DNA of 64,000 nucleotides from HGM04593 sp045631205 (GTDB taxonomy: Bacteria; Bacteroidota; Bacteroidia; Bacteroidales; Bacteroidaceae): NCBI GenBank assembly GCA_045631205.1, contig JAZQUI010000007.1, forward strand, positions 15,191 through 79,190. Direction: 5' to 3'. The translations under genes were made by a program, and so were the position numbers. The notes under the pieces were generated by a model that worked only from the letters and a program-made list of their open reading frames with translations, had not been told where the DNA came from and did no database searches. Below, piece by piece: positions 26,974-35,951 of this stretch (its first letter is position 1; every line of letters begins with the position of its first letter).

Positions 26974-27645
26974 ATGAATAATATTTTCAACATAAAACGT
27001 TTTCTGCGCCTGCTTGCCTACGAGAACAAGAGCAGCCATTTCCTGCGCAACATAGCAATATTTGCAGCCATATTCACGCCCGCCTATATTGTAGTGTTCG
27101 AACTTGATATACTATACTTAGAGAGGGACAGGGTTACCCCATTTGGCGATTTTATCATAACATTGCTCATTGTAACAGCACCGGTAATATTCTACCACCC
27201 GTTGCTCAAAGAAAATAAAAGATTATTACACTCAATGCTCCCCGCAAGCAATTTGGAGAAATATCTCTCCCTGCTTGTTAACACAATTGTCATTGCACCG
27301 ATAATAATGGTTGGTATATGCAACCTGTGCAACAAGGTGGTGTGGTTAATTGCCTACCAAAGCAATTGTTCGACACACGGCTTGCTCGTTAACAGCAGTT
27401 ACGTAAATATAGTATTCATTATAAGCATTGTAACATTCATATACATTACCCACCTTTGGAAAGGAGGATATATAACAGCAGGCATCATATTGTTGCTACC
27501 GTTTATAGCCGATTACACACGCCGTATAACCCAAATAACCATACCTGCTGTACCTAACGAAGCAGTAACAATATTCTACATTCTGGTGCTGCAATTTTTT
27601 GCATATATCGGACTGAAAAAAATAAGCAACAAATTATCGCTATGA
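26974..27645 (+). CDS. ABC transporter membrane protein, copy 1
   Basis: 223 residues with about six hydrophobic segments. No named family recognised beyond ABC-2-like permease context. It is a clear paralogue of the next gene: both share RxLxYENKSS near the start and LPASNxEKYxSLLxNTxxxAP in the middle. The start is ATG 26974; a GTG at 26962 would overlap the ATPase stop by four bases and is also possible. It ends overlapping the next start (ATGA). Confidence 0.8.
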   Translation: MNNIFNIKRFLRLLAYENKSSHFLRNIAIFAAIFTPAYIVVFELDILYLERDRVTPFGDFIITLLIVTAPVIFYHPLLKENKRLLHSMLPASNLEKYLSLLVNTIVIAPIIMVGICNLCNKVVWLIAYQSNCSTHGLLVNSSYVNIVFIISIVTFIYITHLWKGGYITAGIILLLPFIADYTRRITQITIPAVPNEAVTIFYILVLQFFAYIGLKKISNKLSL

Positions 27646-28382
27646 AAACCACAAACAACATAAACCTGCAACGCATAACCCACCTGCTCATCTACGAAAA
27701 CAAGAGCAGCCGTTATATATACAGAATTATACTCTTCGGCACCATACTCCTGGCTTTCGTTATGCTGATGAGAGTTCTGAACCACTTTGCGAACGACGAG
27801 GCAAGACTCATTGGTCCCATATTCCGCACATTAAGCAACGATATGCTGATGTCTATAATCTCCATATCACCATTCATTTTCTATTACAAACTATTCAAGA
27901 AAAGAAATAAACACCTGTACGCAACACTGCCGGCAAGCAATATAGAGAAATACATCTCCCTGCTCATAAACACTCTAATCGTTGCCCCCGCCACAATACT
28001 TATAGTAAAAATGTGCATCGATTTCATAGCTGCTGGATTCTCTATGAAGCATTTCATATTTTTCGACGCATGGGATATAATAAATCTCATGAGCCATAGA
28101 AAACTGAATCTGTTTCACTACATCATGATTATATGGGGAGGTGTTAGTTTCAATACTCTGTTTTTGTTGATTTATACACAACGTAAAATATGGCAAAGCG
28201 TTGTAATAACAATCCTTACAATAATAATAGAAATTAACCTGATTGAAATAGTCTTCGACATACTTTTTGAAAACGGTTTGAACCCCACAGACCTTGTAAA
28301 AGGTTTCGACGTTATAGCGCTGATAAACATTGTTGCCTTGCAACCCATTATATACACTTTACTCAAACGTATAAAAGCATAA
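27642..28382 (+). CDS. ABC transporter membrane protein, copy 2
   Basis: 246 residues, about six membrane segments, tandem paralogue of the preceding gene (HLLIYENKSSRYI and LPASNIEKYISLLINTL). The two presumably form a heterodimeric membrane part of the exporter. The start overlaps the upstream stop by four bases (ATGA), indicating translational coupling. AT-rich compared with the surrounding housekeeping genes. Confidence 0.8.
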   Translation: MKTTNNINLQRITHLLIYENKSSRYIYRIILFGTILLAFVMLMRVLNHFANDEARLIGPIFRTLSNDMLMSIISISPFIFYYKLFKKRNKHLYATLPASNIEKYISLLINTLIVAPATILIVKMCIDFIAAGFSMKHFIFFDAWDIINLMSHRKLNLFHYIMIIWGGVSFNTLFLLIYTQRKIWQSVVITILTIIIEINLIEIVFDILFENGLNPTDLVKGFDVIALINIVALQPIIYTLLKRIKA

Positions 28383-28386
28383 ATTT

Positions 28387-28731
28387 ATGGAGTTCAACGA
28401 ACACAAACCTATATACCTGCAAACCGCCGATATGATGCAGGAGAAAATTCTCTGCGACACGTGGGCCGAAGAGGCTCGCATACCGTCGGTACGCGAACTT
28501 GGTGCAACGCTCGGTGTGAACCCCAACACCATTGTGCGTTCTTACCAATTACTCGAAAGCAAGGAGATAATATACAACAAACGCGGACTCGGTTATTTTG
28601 TCAAAGAGGGGGCGAAGGATAGGATTAGGGAAGCGCAACGCCGCGAATTCATAGAGGAAGAACTGCCGCAATTTAAAGCAAAAGCAGCTCTTTTGGGCAT
28701 AACAAAAGAGGAACTTTTAAAGATGCTTTAA
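28387..28731 (+). CDS. GntR-family regulator, YtrA subfamily
   Basis: 114 residues: a winged helix (IYLQTADMMQEKILCDTW, then RIPSVRELGATLGVNPNTIVRSYQLLE) and a short helical tail (FIEEELPQFKAKAALLGITKEE), with no large ligand-binding domain. YtrA-type regulators repress the ABC operon they belong to. Here the gene is last in the operon, 4 nt after the second permease; in Firmicutes it is usually first. Probable autoregulation of the promoter at 26.1 kb is inferred from this family pattern. Confidence 0.9.
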   Translation: MEFNEHKPIYLQTADMMQEKILCDTWAEEARIPSVRELGATLGVNPNTIVRSYQLLESKEIIYNKRGLGYFVKEGAKDRIREAQRREFIEEELPQFKAKAALLGITKEELLKML

Positions 28732-28748
28732 ACAGACCGACAATACAA

Positions 28749-28795
28749 TAAAATGAAGTTGTGTGAAAAGCAATTTTTGACGTAGCTTCATTTTA
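28749..28795 (+). terminator. Inverted repeat after ABC operon
   Basis: TAAAATGAAG and CTTCATTTTA, 10 bp each, 27 bp apart, 18 bp past the GntR stop. AT-rich and weak; may act as terminator on either strand. Confidence 0.4.
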
Positions 28796-28907
28796 TAAAT
28801 ACCCAACTACATTCAGAAACAAGCGGAACGACTACCCCTTTTCTGCGCATCACGGATATGTTAAATTATATTTTAACAATATTTTTTCAAAAAAAAATAT
28901 ATTTATT

Positions 28908-28937
28908 TGTGACACCTCGCTGCTTTTTTACGTCTAT
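28908..28937 (+). promoter_or_regulatory. Putative ECF-sigma promoter of serpin gene
   Basis: TGTGAC (28908-28913), 17 bp, CGTCTAT (28931-28937), resembling ECF promoters with a CGTC -10 core. No TAnnTTTG box is found between the GntR gene and the serpin. The distance to the ATG is 70 bp. Confidence 0.35.
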
Positions 28938-29007
28938 CATATAGAGAAAGAAGAAACTGCGAAACCTCGCAGTCAAATGCTTAGTATAAATGTAATAACC
29001 AAACAGA

Positions 29008-30198
29008 ATGAATAACATTACAAAAACAGTTGCGACAGCACTGCTTGCAACAACGCTTGCAGCCTGTTCATCACCCAAAAGCATAACAAATAACATTGAA
29101 CAAACGGATTCCTCTTTCGCTATGGACTTTTTCAAAACAGCAAGCGGAACCATTAAAGAGGAAAATTTCTGCATATCGCCGGTGAGCGCAATGTGGGCAC
29201 TTTCAATGAGTGCCAACGGCGCTAACGGTAAAACAGCCAAGGAGATGTACACCGCATTGGGAAGCCCTGCCGCATATAATAACCGCGAGGCATACAACAG
29301 TTTGCAGTGCTCGGCCATGCAGAAAATAAACAATAGTAAAAAAGTGGAAGTCACGACAGCCAACTCCATCTGGCTCGACAAATCGATAGAGGTTAAAGAG
29401 CAATTCAAAGAGACAAACAGCAAATACTATAATGCCGTGGTGCAAACCACCACACTAAGCACCGCAACTGATGAGATTAACAATTGGTGCAGCAACGCCA
29501 CCCTGGGAAAAATAAACAACATTGTTCCCGGCCTGCCCACCACGGCACAAATGGTACTCGTGAACGCAATCTACTTCAAAGGACTTTGGAGACGCCCGTT
29601 TATAGATAATTATACACGCAAAACGACATTCAGAAAGGCCAATGGCGAGGTAATTGAGGTAGATATGATGAAACAGGAATGGTTTGCCACATATTACGAA
29701 GACGAATTCTTGCAGGCGTGCGCAAAGGAACTTGCAGCGGGAGAATATTCAATGCTATTCATACTGCCTCAGGAAGGCGTGACAACAGAAGAGGCTGCAC
29801 AAAGAGTGGCACAAATATATGACAACAATTTTGTGAAAGGAAACGAGTATATGTTCAAGTTCGAAGTGCCAAAATTCAAAATAGAATTCGCGACAAACAT
29901 AATTCCCACGCTCCGCGCAATGGGCATAGAGAGAGCATTCACCACCGATGCCGATTTTAGCGGAATTTCAATAGGCGCACCATATATGGACCATATTGTA
30001 CAGAAAAACTATATATCAATTGATGAAACAGGCGTGGAAGCTGCTGGCGCCACTGCGGATATAAGATCCGGATTTATGCCACCACCTGCAGACAAAAGCA
30101 AACATATGAAACTGAACCGCCCATTTATTTTTGCAATAAGGGAAAATGCAGGCGGCACAATTCTGTTTATGGGACGTGTGGGCAACCCCAACGAATAA
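29008..30198 (+). CDS. Serpin, predicted inhibitory, lipoprotein
   Basis: 396 residues. A lipoprotein signal (LLATTLAACS) precedes a full serpin fold: FCISPVSAMWALSMSANGA, LVNAIYFKGLWRRPF, FKFEVPKFKIE, and RPFIFAIRENAGGTILFMGRV at the end. The reactive-loop hinge (ETGVEAAGATA, residues 340-350) has the small residues needed for strand insertion, so it should be an inhibitor. Counting from the hinge puts P1 near Phe356 and P1' near Met357, suggesting a chymotrypsin-like target. It is probably tethered to the outer membrane or surface. Monocistronic; AT-rich upstream region. Bacterial serpins are scattered in distribution and some protect gut species from host or competitor proteases. Confidence 0.93.
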   Translation: MNNITKTVATALLATTLAACSSPKSITNNIEQTDSSFAMDFFKTASGTIKEENFCISPVSAMWALSMSANGANGKTAKEMYTALGSPAAYNNREAYNSLQCSAMQKINNSKKVEVTTANSIWLDKSIEVKEQFKETNSKYYNAVVQTTTLSTATDEINNWCSNATLGKINNIVPGLPTTAQMVLVNAIYFKGLWRRPFIDNYTRKTTFRKANGEVIEVDMMKQEWFATYYEDEFLQACAKELAAGEYSMLFILPQEGVTTEEAAQRVAQIYDNNFVKGNEYMFKFEVPKFKIEFATNIIPTLRAMGIERAFTTDADFSGISIGAPYMDHIVQKNYISIDETGVEAAGATADIRSGFMPPPADKSKHMKLNRPFIFAIRENAGGTILFMGRVGNPNE

Positions 30199-30200
30199 AC

Positions 30201-30241
30201 AAAAAAGTAATGGCGACTGAAATAGTCGCCATTACTTTTTT
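30201..30241. terminator. Bidirectional terminator between serpin and Nfn genes
   Basis: Perfect 18-bp stem (AAAAAAGTAATGGCGACT with its complement) and a 5-nt loop, giving T6 on both strands between convergent genes. Confidence 0.95.
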
Positions 30242-30261
30242 GTATTGTTAAGAGCAGAGAT

Positions 30262-32553
30262 TTACTTGCTCAACATCTCGTGCATTGAAGCTGCTGCGTT
30301 ACGGCCGTCACCCATAGCAAGGATTACAGTTGCTCCACCGCGTACGATGTCACCACCTGCAAAGATGAAAGGTATAGACGACTGCATCTTCTCGTTAACA
30401 GCAATTGTGTTCTTGCGACCAAGTTCCAAGCCCTCAACCGAAGTGGGTACAAGGGGGTTGGGAGAAACACCCACAGAAACCACTGCCATATCAATGTCGA
30501 TAGTCTCTATTGCACCCTCGATTGCCACGGGAGAACGACGACCTGAAGCGTCGGGTTCACCAAGCTCCATCTTCTGCAACACAATCTGTTTAACACAACC
30601 CTTCTCGTCGGCAATATATTCAATGGGGTTATGGAGTGTGAGGAACTCAACACCCTCCTCTTTGGCATGCTTAACCTCTTCGAGACGAGCGGGCATTTCG
30701 GCCTCGGAACGACGATAGATAATCATCGCACGCTCTGCACCCAAACGAAGCGCTGTACGCACCGAGTCCATAGCGGTGTTACCACCACCAACAACAGCCA
30801 CACGCTTACCAATGTGCATGGGAGTATCGGTTTCGGGGTTGGAAGCATCCATAAGGTTTACACGAGTAAGATACTCGTTTGAAGAGAGAATGTTAATAGA
30901 ATTCTCGCCGGGGATGTTCATAAAGTTGGGAAGACCGGCACCCGATGCAACGAATACACCTTTGTAGCCCTCCTCTTCGAGCTGTGCTATGGAAATTGTC
31001 TTTCCAATAACGCAGTCCTTTACAAACTCAACACCCATCGCTTTAAGAGTATCAATCTCTACATCAACAATGGCATTGGGCAAACGGAATTCGGGAATAC
31101 CATATTTGAGCACACCACCAATCTCGTGCAATGCCTCGAACACGGTTACGCTATAACCGAGTTTTGCCATATCACCGGCAAATGAAAGACCGGCGGGGCC
31201 CGAACCTACAACAGCAACTTTAATGCCATTTGAAGGAGCAACTGCGGGAACCGACTGCTCACCGCTTTCGCGTGCATAGTCGGCAGCGAAACGCTCAAGA
31301 GCACCAATAGCAACAGCCTTGTGACCCATCTTCAAGTGGATACATTTGCTCTCGCACTGTTTCTCCTGGGGACAAACACGACCGCAAACTGCGGGCAACG
31401 AACTTGTCATTTTGAGCACCTGGGCAGCCTTTGCAAATTCACCACGCTCAATGTTCTTTATAAACGAAGGTATCTGTATGCTCACAGGACAACCCTCCAT
31501 ACAAGCAGGGTTGGGACAGTCGAGACAGCGCTGTGCCTCAACCATAGCCATCTCTTTTGTAAGACCGGTGTTAACCTCTTCGCGCAACTTTGTAGCACGG
31601 TATGCAGGCTCAAGCTCGGGCATAACACAACGCTCGATGGTTGTACGCTCCTTGGGCTTCATCTTGCTGCGAAGAGCCACACGCCACTCTGCATCGCGAC
31701 TTGTGAGCTCGCATGCATCGTTGCCTTCGGCCTCACATTTTTCGAGTTTCTGCAACTCCTCGGTTTCCTCACGTTTGAAGCTGCACAAACGCTGCATCAT
31801 TCCGTCAAAGTCAACCTGGTGACCGTCAAATTCGGGACCATCGACGCAAACAAATTTGGTTTTTCCACCAACGGTTACGCGGCAAGCACCACACATACCT
31901 GTACCATCGACCATAATTGTGTTGAGTGATACAACGGTGGGAATTTCATATTGTTTTGTAAGTTTACATACGAATTTCATCATTATGGCAGGACCGATAG
32001 CCACACAGTGGTTAACAGTCTCGCGCTTGATTACGCGCTCTATACCCTCGGTAACAAGACCTTTATCGCCATAAGAGCCATCGTCGGTCATAATAATTAC
32101 CTCGTCCGAAACCTCGCGCACCTCTTTTTCAAGGATGATGAGGTCTTTTGAACGACCTGCAAGCACCGAGATTACACGGTTGCCGGCCTTCTTAAGAGCA
32201 GCTGCAATGGGAAGCATAGGCGCAACACCCACACCACCACCGGCACATACAACTGTACCGAAATTCTCAATGTGAGTAGCCTGGCCAAGGGGACCAACCA
32301 CGTCGGTAATGTAATCGCCCTCGTTAAGGTCACACAAACGCGATGAGCTCAAGCCCACTTTCTGAATTACCAATGTTATGATACCTTTTTCTGCATCAGC
32401 GTGTGCAATGGTCAAGGGAATACGCTCACCCTTCTCACCCACGCGGATAATAACAAAGTTACCGGCTCTGTACGACTTGGCAATAAGCGGAGCCTCTACA
32501 CGCAAACGAAAAACCTTCTCGGAGAATTGTTCTTTCGATACTATTTTAAACAT
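30262..32553 (-). CDS. NfnA-NfnB-type fusion (FNR-like subunit + GltD-like subunit)
   Basis: 763-residue flavo-iron-sulfur protein. Residues 1 to about 280 resemble PyrK/NfnA: an FAD-binding barrel, an NAD-binding half (VVCAGGGVGVAPMLP) and a [2Fe-2S] site (GTGMCGACRVTVGGKTKFVC). Residues about 300-763 resemble glutamate synthase small chain/NfnB: two [4Fe-4S] motifs (RCLDCPNPACMEGCP and CGRVCPQEKQCESKC), FAD loop VVGSGPAGLSFAG, and NADP loop VVGGGNTAMDSVRTA. Nfn couples NADH, NADPH and ferredoxin by electron bifurcation in anaerobes. The two-subunit enzyme as a single chain is frequent in Bacteroidales and is often labelled as a bifunctional DHODH-B/glutamate synthase. No gltB lies nearby, favouring Nfn over glutamate synthase. 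It starts 30 nt after serS. Confidence 0.88.
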   Translation of the reverse strand: MFKIVSKEQFSEKVFRLRVEAPLIAKSYRAGNFVIIRVGEKGERIPLTIAHADAEKGIITLVIQKVGLSSSRLCDLNEGDYITDVVGPLGQATHIENFGTVVCAGGGVGVAPMLPIAAALKKAGNRVISVLAGRSKDLIILEKEVREVSDEVIIMTDDGSYGDKGLVTEGIERVIKRETVNHCVAIGPAIMMKFVCKLTKQYEIPTVVSLNTIMVDGTGMCGACRVTVGGKTKFVCVDGPEFDGHQVDFDGMMQRLCSFKREETEELQKLEKCEAEGNDACELTSRDAEWRVALRSKMKPKERTTIERCVMPELEPAYRATKLREEVNTGLTKEMAMVEAQRCLDCPNPACMEGCPVSIQIPSFIKNIERGEFAKAAQVLKMTSSLPAVCGRVCPQEKQCESKCIHLKMGHKAVAIGALERFAADYARESGEQSVPAVAPSNGIKVAVVGSGPAGLSFAGDMAKLGYSVTVFEALHEIGGVLKYGIPEFRLPNAIVDVEIDTLKAMGVEFVKDCVIGKTISIAQLEEEGYKGVFVASGAGLPNFMNIPGENSINILSSNEYLTRVNLMDASNPETDTPMHIGKRVAVVGGGNTAMDSVRTALRLGAERAMIIYRRSEAEMPARLEEVKHAKEEGVEFLTLHNPIEYIADEKGCVKQIVLQKMELGEPDASGRRSPVAIEGAIETIDIDMAVVSVGVSPNPLVPTSVEGLELGRKNTIAVNEKMQSSIPFIFAGGDIVRGGATVILAMGDGRNAAASMHEMLSK

Positions 32554-32583
32554 ATCGGTAATATTTTATCGTGTTTTATTACG

Positions 32584-33858
32584 TTAATCTATAATCTCAA
32601 AACCGCAGTAGGGAACGAGAGCTTTGGGAATCTTGATACCCTCGGGTGTCTGGTTGTTCTCGAGCAATGCAGCCACGATACGGGGAAGAGCTAGTGCCGA
32701 ACCGTTAAGTGTGTGGCAAAGCTCTGTCTTTTTATCGGCTGTGCGGTAGCGGCATTTCAAACGATTGGCCTGATAGTTGTCGAAGTTCGATACCGAGCTT
32801 ACCTCCAACCAACGTTTCTGAGCCTCTGAATAAACCTCAAAGTCGAAGCAGAGAGCAGCTGTAAAGCTCATATCGCCACCACAGAGACGGAGAATGCGGT
32901 AAGGAAGTTCGAGTTTCTTCAAAAGTCCCTCAACGTGCTCGAGCATCTCTTTGTGTGACTCCTTACTATGCTCGGGAGTATCGATGCGTACAATCTCAAC
33001 CTTTGAGAACTCGTGCAAACGGTTAAGACCGCGTACATCCTTACCATAAGAACCAGCCTCACGACGGAAACATTGTGTGTAAGCACAGTTCTTTATAGGA
33101 AGTGACTTTTCGTCGAGTATAACATCGCGATAGATATTTGTCACGGGAACCTCGGCTGTGGGAATGAGGTAAAGATCGTCGAGACCGCAATGATACATCT
33201 GTCCCTCTTTGTCGGGCAACTGACCTGTACCAAAACCCGAAGCAGCATTAACCACTGTGGGAGGCATAATCTCAACATAACCGGCCTTGCGTGCCTCGTC
33301 GAGGAAGAAGTTGATGAGAGCGCGTTGCAACTGCGCGCCCTTGCCTTTGTAAACGGGGAAACCGGCACCGGTAATCTTCACACCAAGGTCGAAGTCGATG
33401 AGGTCGTATTTCTTTGCAAGCTCCCAGTGAGGAAGTGCATTCTCGGGCAACACTGTTTCCATACCACCGGTCTTTTCAACCACGTTATCCTCGGCAACCT
33501 TTCCTTCGGGCACCTCATCGTAAGGAATATTGGGGATGGTATAAAGCAATGCGTTGACACTTTCGGCAGCAGCATTCATTTTCTCCTCCAAAGCCTTTGC
33601 ACTCTCTTTAAGTTCTGCAACCTGAGCTTTAACATTCTCGGCCTCTGCGATGTTCTTCTCCTTCATCAACTGACCGATTTTCGCAGCAAGTTGCTTGTTC
33701 TGCGCAAGTACGTTGTCGAGTTCCGACTGTGCGGCACGACGTTCCTTGTCAAATTCAAGAACCTTCTCTATAGTCTCTTTCGCATTATTGAAATGTTTTT
33801 TCTCAAGGCCCTTTATCACCTTCTCGGTATCCTGGGCAATTACTTTAATTGTAAGCAT
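32584..33858 (-). CDS. serS: Seryl-tRNA synthetase
   Basis: Class II synthetase charging tRNA-Ser (and tRNA-Sec where present), 424 residues. The long N-terminal coiled coil binds the tRNA variable arm (about residues 25-110). The catalytic core shows TAEVPVTNIYRD, motif 2 CFRREAGSYGKDVRGLNRLHEF, and motif 3 NGSALALPRIVAALLENNQ. A minus-strand TACCTTTG -7 element lies roughly 60 bp upstream of the ATG. Upstream of and probably cotranscribed with the Nfn-type gene. Confidence 0.96.
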   Translation of the reverse strand: MLTIKVIAQDTEKVIKGLEKKHFNNAKETIEKVLEFDKERRAAQSELDNVLAQNKQLAAKIGQLMKEKNIAEAENVKAQVAELKESAKALEEKMNAAAESVNALLYTIPNIPYDEVPEGKVAEDNVVEKTGGMETVLPENALPHWELAKKYDLIDFDLGVKITGAGFPVYKGKGAQLQRALINFFLDEARKAGYVEIMPPTVVNAASGFGTGQLPDKEGQMYHCGLDDLYLIPTAEVPVTNIYRDVILDEKSLPIKNCAYTQCFRREAGSYGKDVRGLNRLHEFSKVEIVRIDTPEHSKESHKEMLEHVEGLLKKLELPYRILRLCGGDMSFTAALCFDFEVYSEAQKRWLEVSSVSNFDNYQANRLKCRYRTADKKTELCHTLNGSALALPRIVAALLENNQTPEGIKIPKALVPYCGFEIID

Positions 33859-33978
33859 ATATTCTTGTTTTTCTTTGTTTACTAAACAACATCACTGCCA
33901 CAAATGCAGTAATTCACAAAGGTACAATTTATTTTATTGTTTTTAACACGCTTGCCGAAAAAATTGAGCCTGCAAGAC

Positions 33979-34017
33979 AAAAAAATAAAGACAACCTCGA
34001 AAGGTTGTCTTTATTTT
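33979..34017 (-). terminator. rplU-rpmA terminator
   Basis: 16-bp perfect stem (AAAATAAAGACAACCT arm) with a 4-nt loop and flanking T-run on the minus strand, 21 bp after the rpmA stop. Confidence 0.92.
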
Positions 34018-34038
34018 ATGCGGATAACTTATCCTCAA

Positions 34039-34305
34039 TTAGTTTTTCTCGGCGATAGGAGCAACAGAAACATAGCTCTTGTCGTTCTTACCACGTTTGA
34101 AAGTTACAACGCCGTCAATCAAAGCGTAAAGAGTGTGATCGCTACCCATACCGATGTTTGCACCGGGATAGTGAACAGTACCACGCTGACGAACGATGAT
34201 ATTACCGGCTTTGCATACCTGGCCGCCCCAAATTTTAACACCAAGTCTCTGACTTGCTGACTCACGGCCGTTCTTTGAACTACCAACACCTTTCTTATGT
34301 GCCAT
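34039..34305 (-). CDS. rpmA: 50S ribosomal protein bL27
   Basis: 88 residues, the usual length. It begins MAHKKGVGSSKNGRES with no cleavable N-terminal extension, followed by GQVCKAGNIIVRQRGT and GMGSDHTLYALIDG. bL27 reaches into the peptidyl-transferase centre. It follows rplU by 19 nt, the universal pairing. Confidence 0.98.
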   Translation of the reverse strand: MAHKKGVGSSKNGRESASQRLGVKIWGGQVCKAGNIIVRQRGTVHYPGANIGMGSDHTLYALIDGVVTFKRGKNDKSYVSVAPIAEKN

Positions 34306-34324
34306 AATACTTCTTTTTTAAAAA

Positions 34325-34714
34325 TTAACCGATAATTTCTTTAACAACTAACTCTGTAAACTGCTGACGGTGACCGTTCAATTTGCGGTAACCTTTACGA
34401 CGACGTTTGTGGAAAACCAAAACTTTGTCACCCTTAACCAAAGCGGGGTCGATAACACGTGTAGTAACGATGTTCTGACCATCTTTTGATTTGCGAGTCT
34501 GTTTCATCTCACGAACATTGCCGATATAGCAAACTACTTTTGCGCCCTCAACGGTGGGAGCACCCACGGTGATAGCACCTTCATTATCCAACAACAACAC
34601 GCGATCGAACTCTACGGTTGTGTCATTCTGAGCACCTTTGATGTGGTGCACGTACAGCTTCTTGCCGGCCTCTGCCTTGAACTGCTGTCCGTTAATCTCA
34701 ACAATTGCGTACAT
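34325..34714 (-). CDS. rplU: 50S ribosomal protein bL21 with internal insertion
   Basis: 129 residues, about 25 longer than the typical 103-105. The N-terminal barrel (MYAIVEINGQQFKAEAGKKL) and the C-terminal rRNA-binding stretch (FHKRRRKGYRKLNGHRQQFT) are normal. An extra basic segment of about 25-28 residues lies at positions 63-90, where the usual form runs straight from GAKVVC to LVKGDKVLVF. The insertion is in frame and protein-like (REMKQTRKSKDGQNIVTTRV), so it is not a sequencing artefact on its face. Cotranscribed with rpmA. Confidence 0.97.
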   Translation of the reverse strand: MYAIVEINGQQFKAEAGKKLYVHHIKGAQNDTTVEFDRVLLLDNEGAITVGAPTVEGAKVVCYIGNVREMKQTRKSKDGQNIVTTRVIDPALVKGDKVLVFHKRRRKGYRKLNGHRQQFTELVVKEIIG

Positions 34715-34801
34715 TTAATTTATAGCTTTTATTGTGATTTCCGGGAGGTGTGCCCTCTTCGTGAGCGCAACTTATTCAACCCCTGCGGACTAAATCGGGT
34801 G

Positions 34802-34833
34802 CAAAGATAAGAAATATTTTCTTCACAGAGAAA
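34802..34833 (-). promoter_or_regulatory. rplU promoter and leader
   Basis: Minus-strand TTTC (34833-34830), 20 bp, TATCTTTG (34809-34802). The leader to the ATG is about 85 nt and contains small potential stems, which might serve ribosomal-protein feedback; I recognise no known leader family. Confidence 0.6.
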
Positions 34834-34871
34834 CTTTTTGCACTTTTTTACCGTTACTGCAAGCAGAATTT

Positions 34872-35912
34872 TCAATAATTCTTATTGTCGATATAGACTT
34901 CCAGCAGTTTTGTTGTGCCCGACTCGTTGTTGGGCACAACGTCGTAATCGGCACAATCAACAGGCACAAGACAACTGCACCCCTCTTTCAAATAAACCGT
35001 ACTTTCGTAGCTGTCGGGGTAATGAGGGTTATCTGTATTTTTGACATTTATGGTACAATCGCCCTCCACGCACACATATATCACAAAAGAGTCATACTTG
35101 AACAGTTTGCGATGGAAGGCGCGATTAACTTCGAGCAACTTTACCACAAAGAATGGAGTATCGACAAGAGCCACAGGCTTGTTAAGCTTACGCTCGTAAT
35201 TTTGCTTGTAGTCGTCGTAAATTTTAAAATCTATGGCATCTTTTGCCTCTTCAACGTGCAATTGACGCATCTTTCCATCAAGACCTGGACGGTTATAGTC
35301 GAATATGCGATATGTTATATTTGAGCTCTGCTGAATTTCGGCAACCATAATACCTCCACAGATAGCGTGTACACGCCCCGAAGGGATATAAAAGCAATCG
35401 CCGGCCTTGACTTCGTGGCGTTGCAACACCTCGCAGATGCTGCCATCTTCCACACGTTTCGCATACTCATAAGGAGTAATAGCCTGGTTGAAACCCGAAT
35501 AGAGAGCTGCACCAGGTTCAGCCTTCAGCACATACCACATCTCTGTTTTTCCAAAACAGCCGTGACGGGCGCGGGCAAGCTCGTCGTTGGGATGCACCTG
35601 TATCGAGAGGTCACGCTCCGCGTCGATAAACTTCACAAGTATGGGAAATTCCTTGCCATACTTTTCGGCAACCGAACTGCCGAGAAGATATTCACCATAA
35701 TCCGCAACCAGTTCCGACAATTTTCGCCCTGCAAAAACTCCATTCTTTACAACCGATTCAGCACCGGGAACCGCACTAACCTCCCAGCACTCGCCCACCC
35801 GATCTTCGTCGGCAGCGAGCCCTTTCATTGGTTTAAGGTTACGACCGCCCCAGACTATCGTGTGAAAGTCGTTCTCGAACAAAAGCGGATATAAGGGATA
35901 AAAGGCATCCAT
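34872..35912 (-). CDS. manA: Mannose-6-phosphate isomerase, class I
   Basis: Zinc enzyme interconverting mannose-6-phosphate and fructose-6-phosphate. 346 residues, cupin fold. Zinc and active-site motifs: LSIQVHPNDELA (Gln and His ligands), GKTEMWYVL (Glu), and YIPSGRVHAICGG (His). The C-terminal 100 residues form the second cupin half. Last gene of the minus-strand run ftsK-lolA-trxB-manA, 39 nt after trxB. In Bacteroidales such short type I enzymes feed capsule and glycan precursors. Confidence 0.93.
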   Translation of the reverse strand: MDAFYPLYPLLFENDFHTIVWGGRNLKPMKGLAADEDRVGECWEVSAVPGAESVVKNGVFAGRKLSELVADYGEYLLGSSVAEKYGKEFPILVKFIDAERDLSIQVHPNDELARARHGCFGKTEMWYVLKAEPGAALYSGFNQAITPYEYAKRVEDGSICEVLQRHEVKAGDCFYIPSGRVHAICGGIMVAEIQQSSNITYRIFDYNRPGLDGKMRQLHVEEAKDAIDFKIYDDYKQNYERKLNKPVALVDTPFFVVKLLEVNRAFHRKLFKYDSFVIYVCVEGDCTINVKNTDNPHYPDSYESTVYLKEGCSCLVPVDCADYDVVPNNESGTTKLLEVYIDNKNY

Positions 35913-35951
35913 ATTCTCTATTCGTGTGTTTACCGGGATAAGTTCAAATGT

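Noticed and set aside
28887..29423. A 178-codon minus-strand frame over the serpin start.
   Set aside because: Antisense to the serpin signal peptide and helix A; no motif and no ribosome-binding context.
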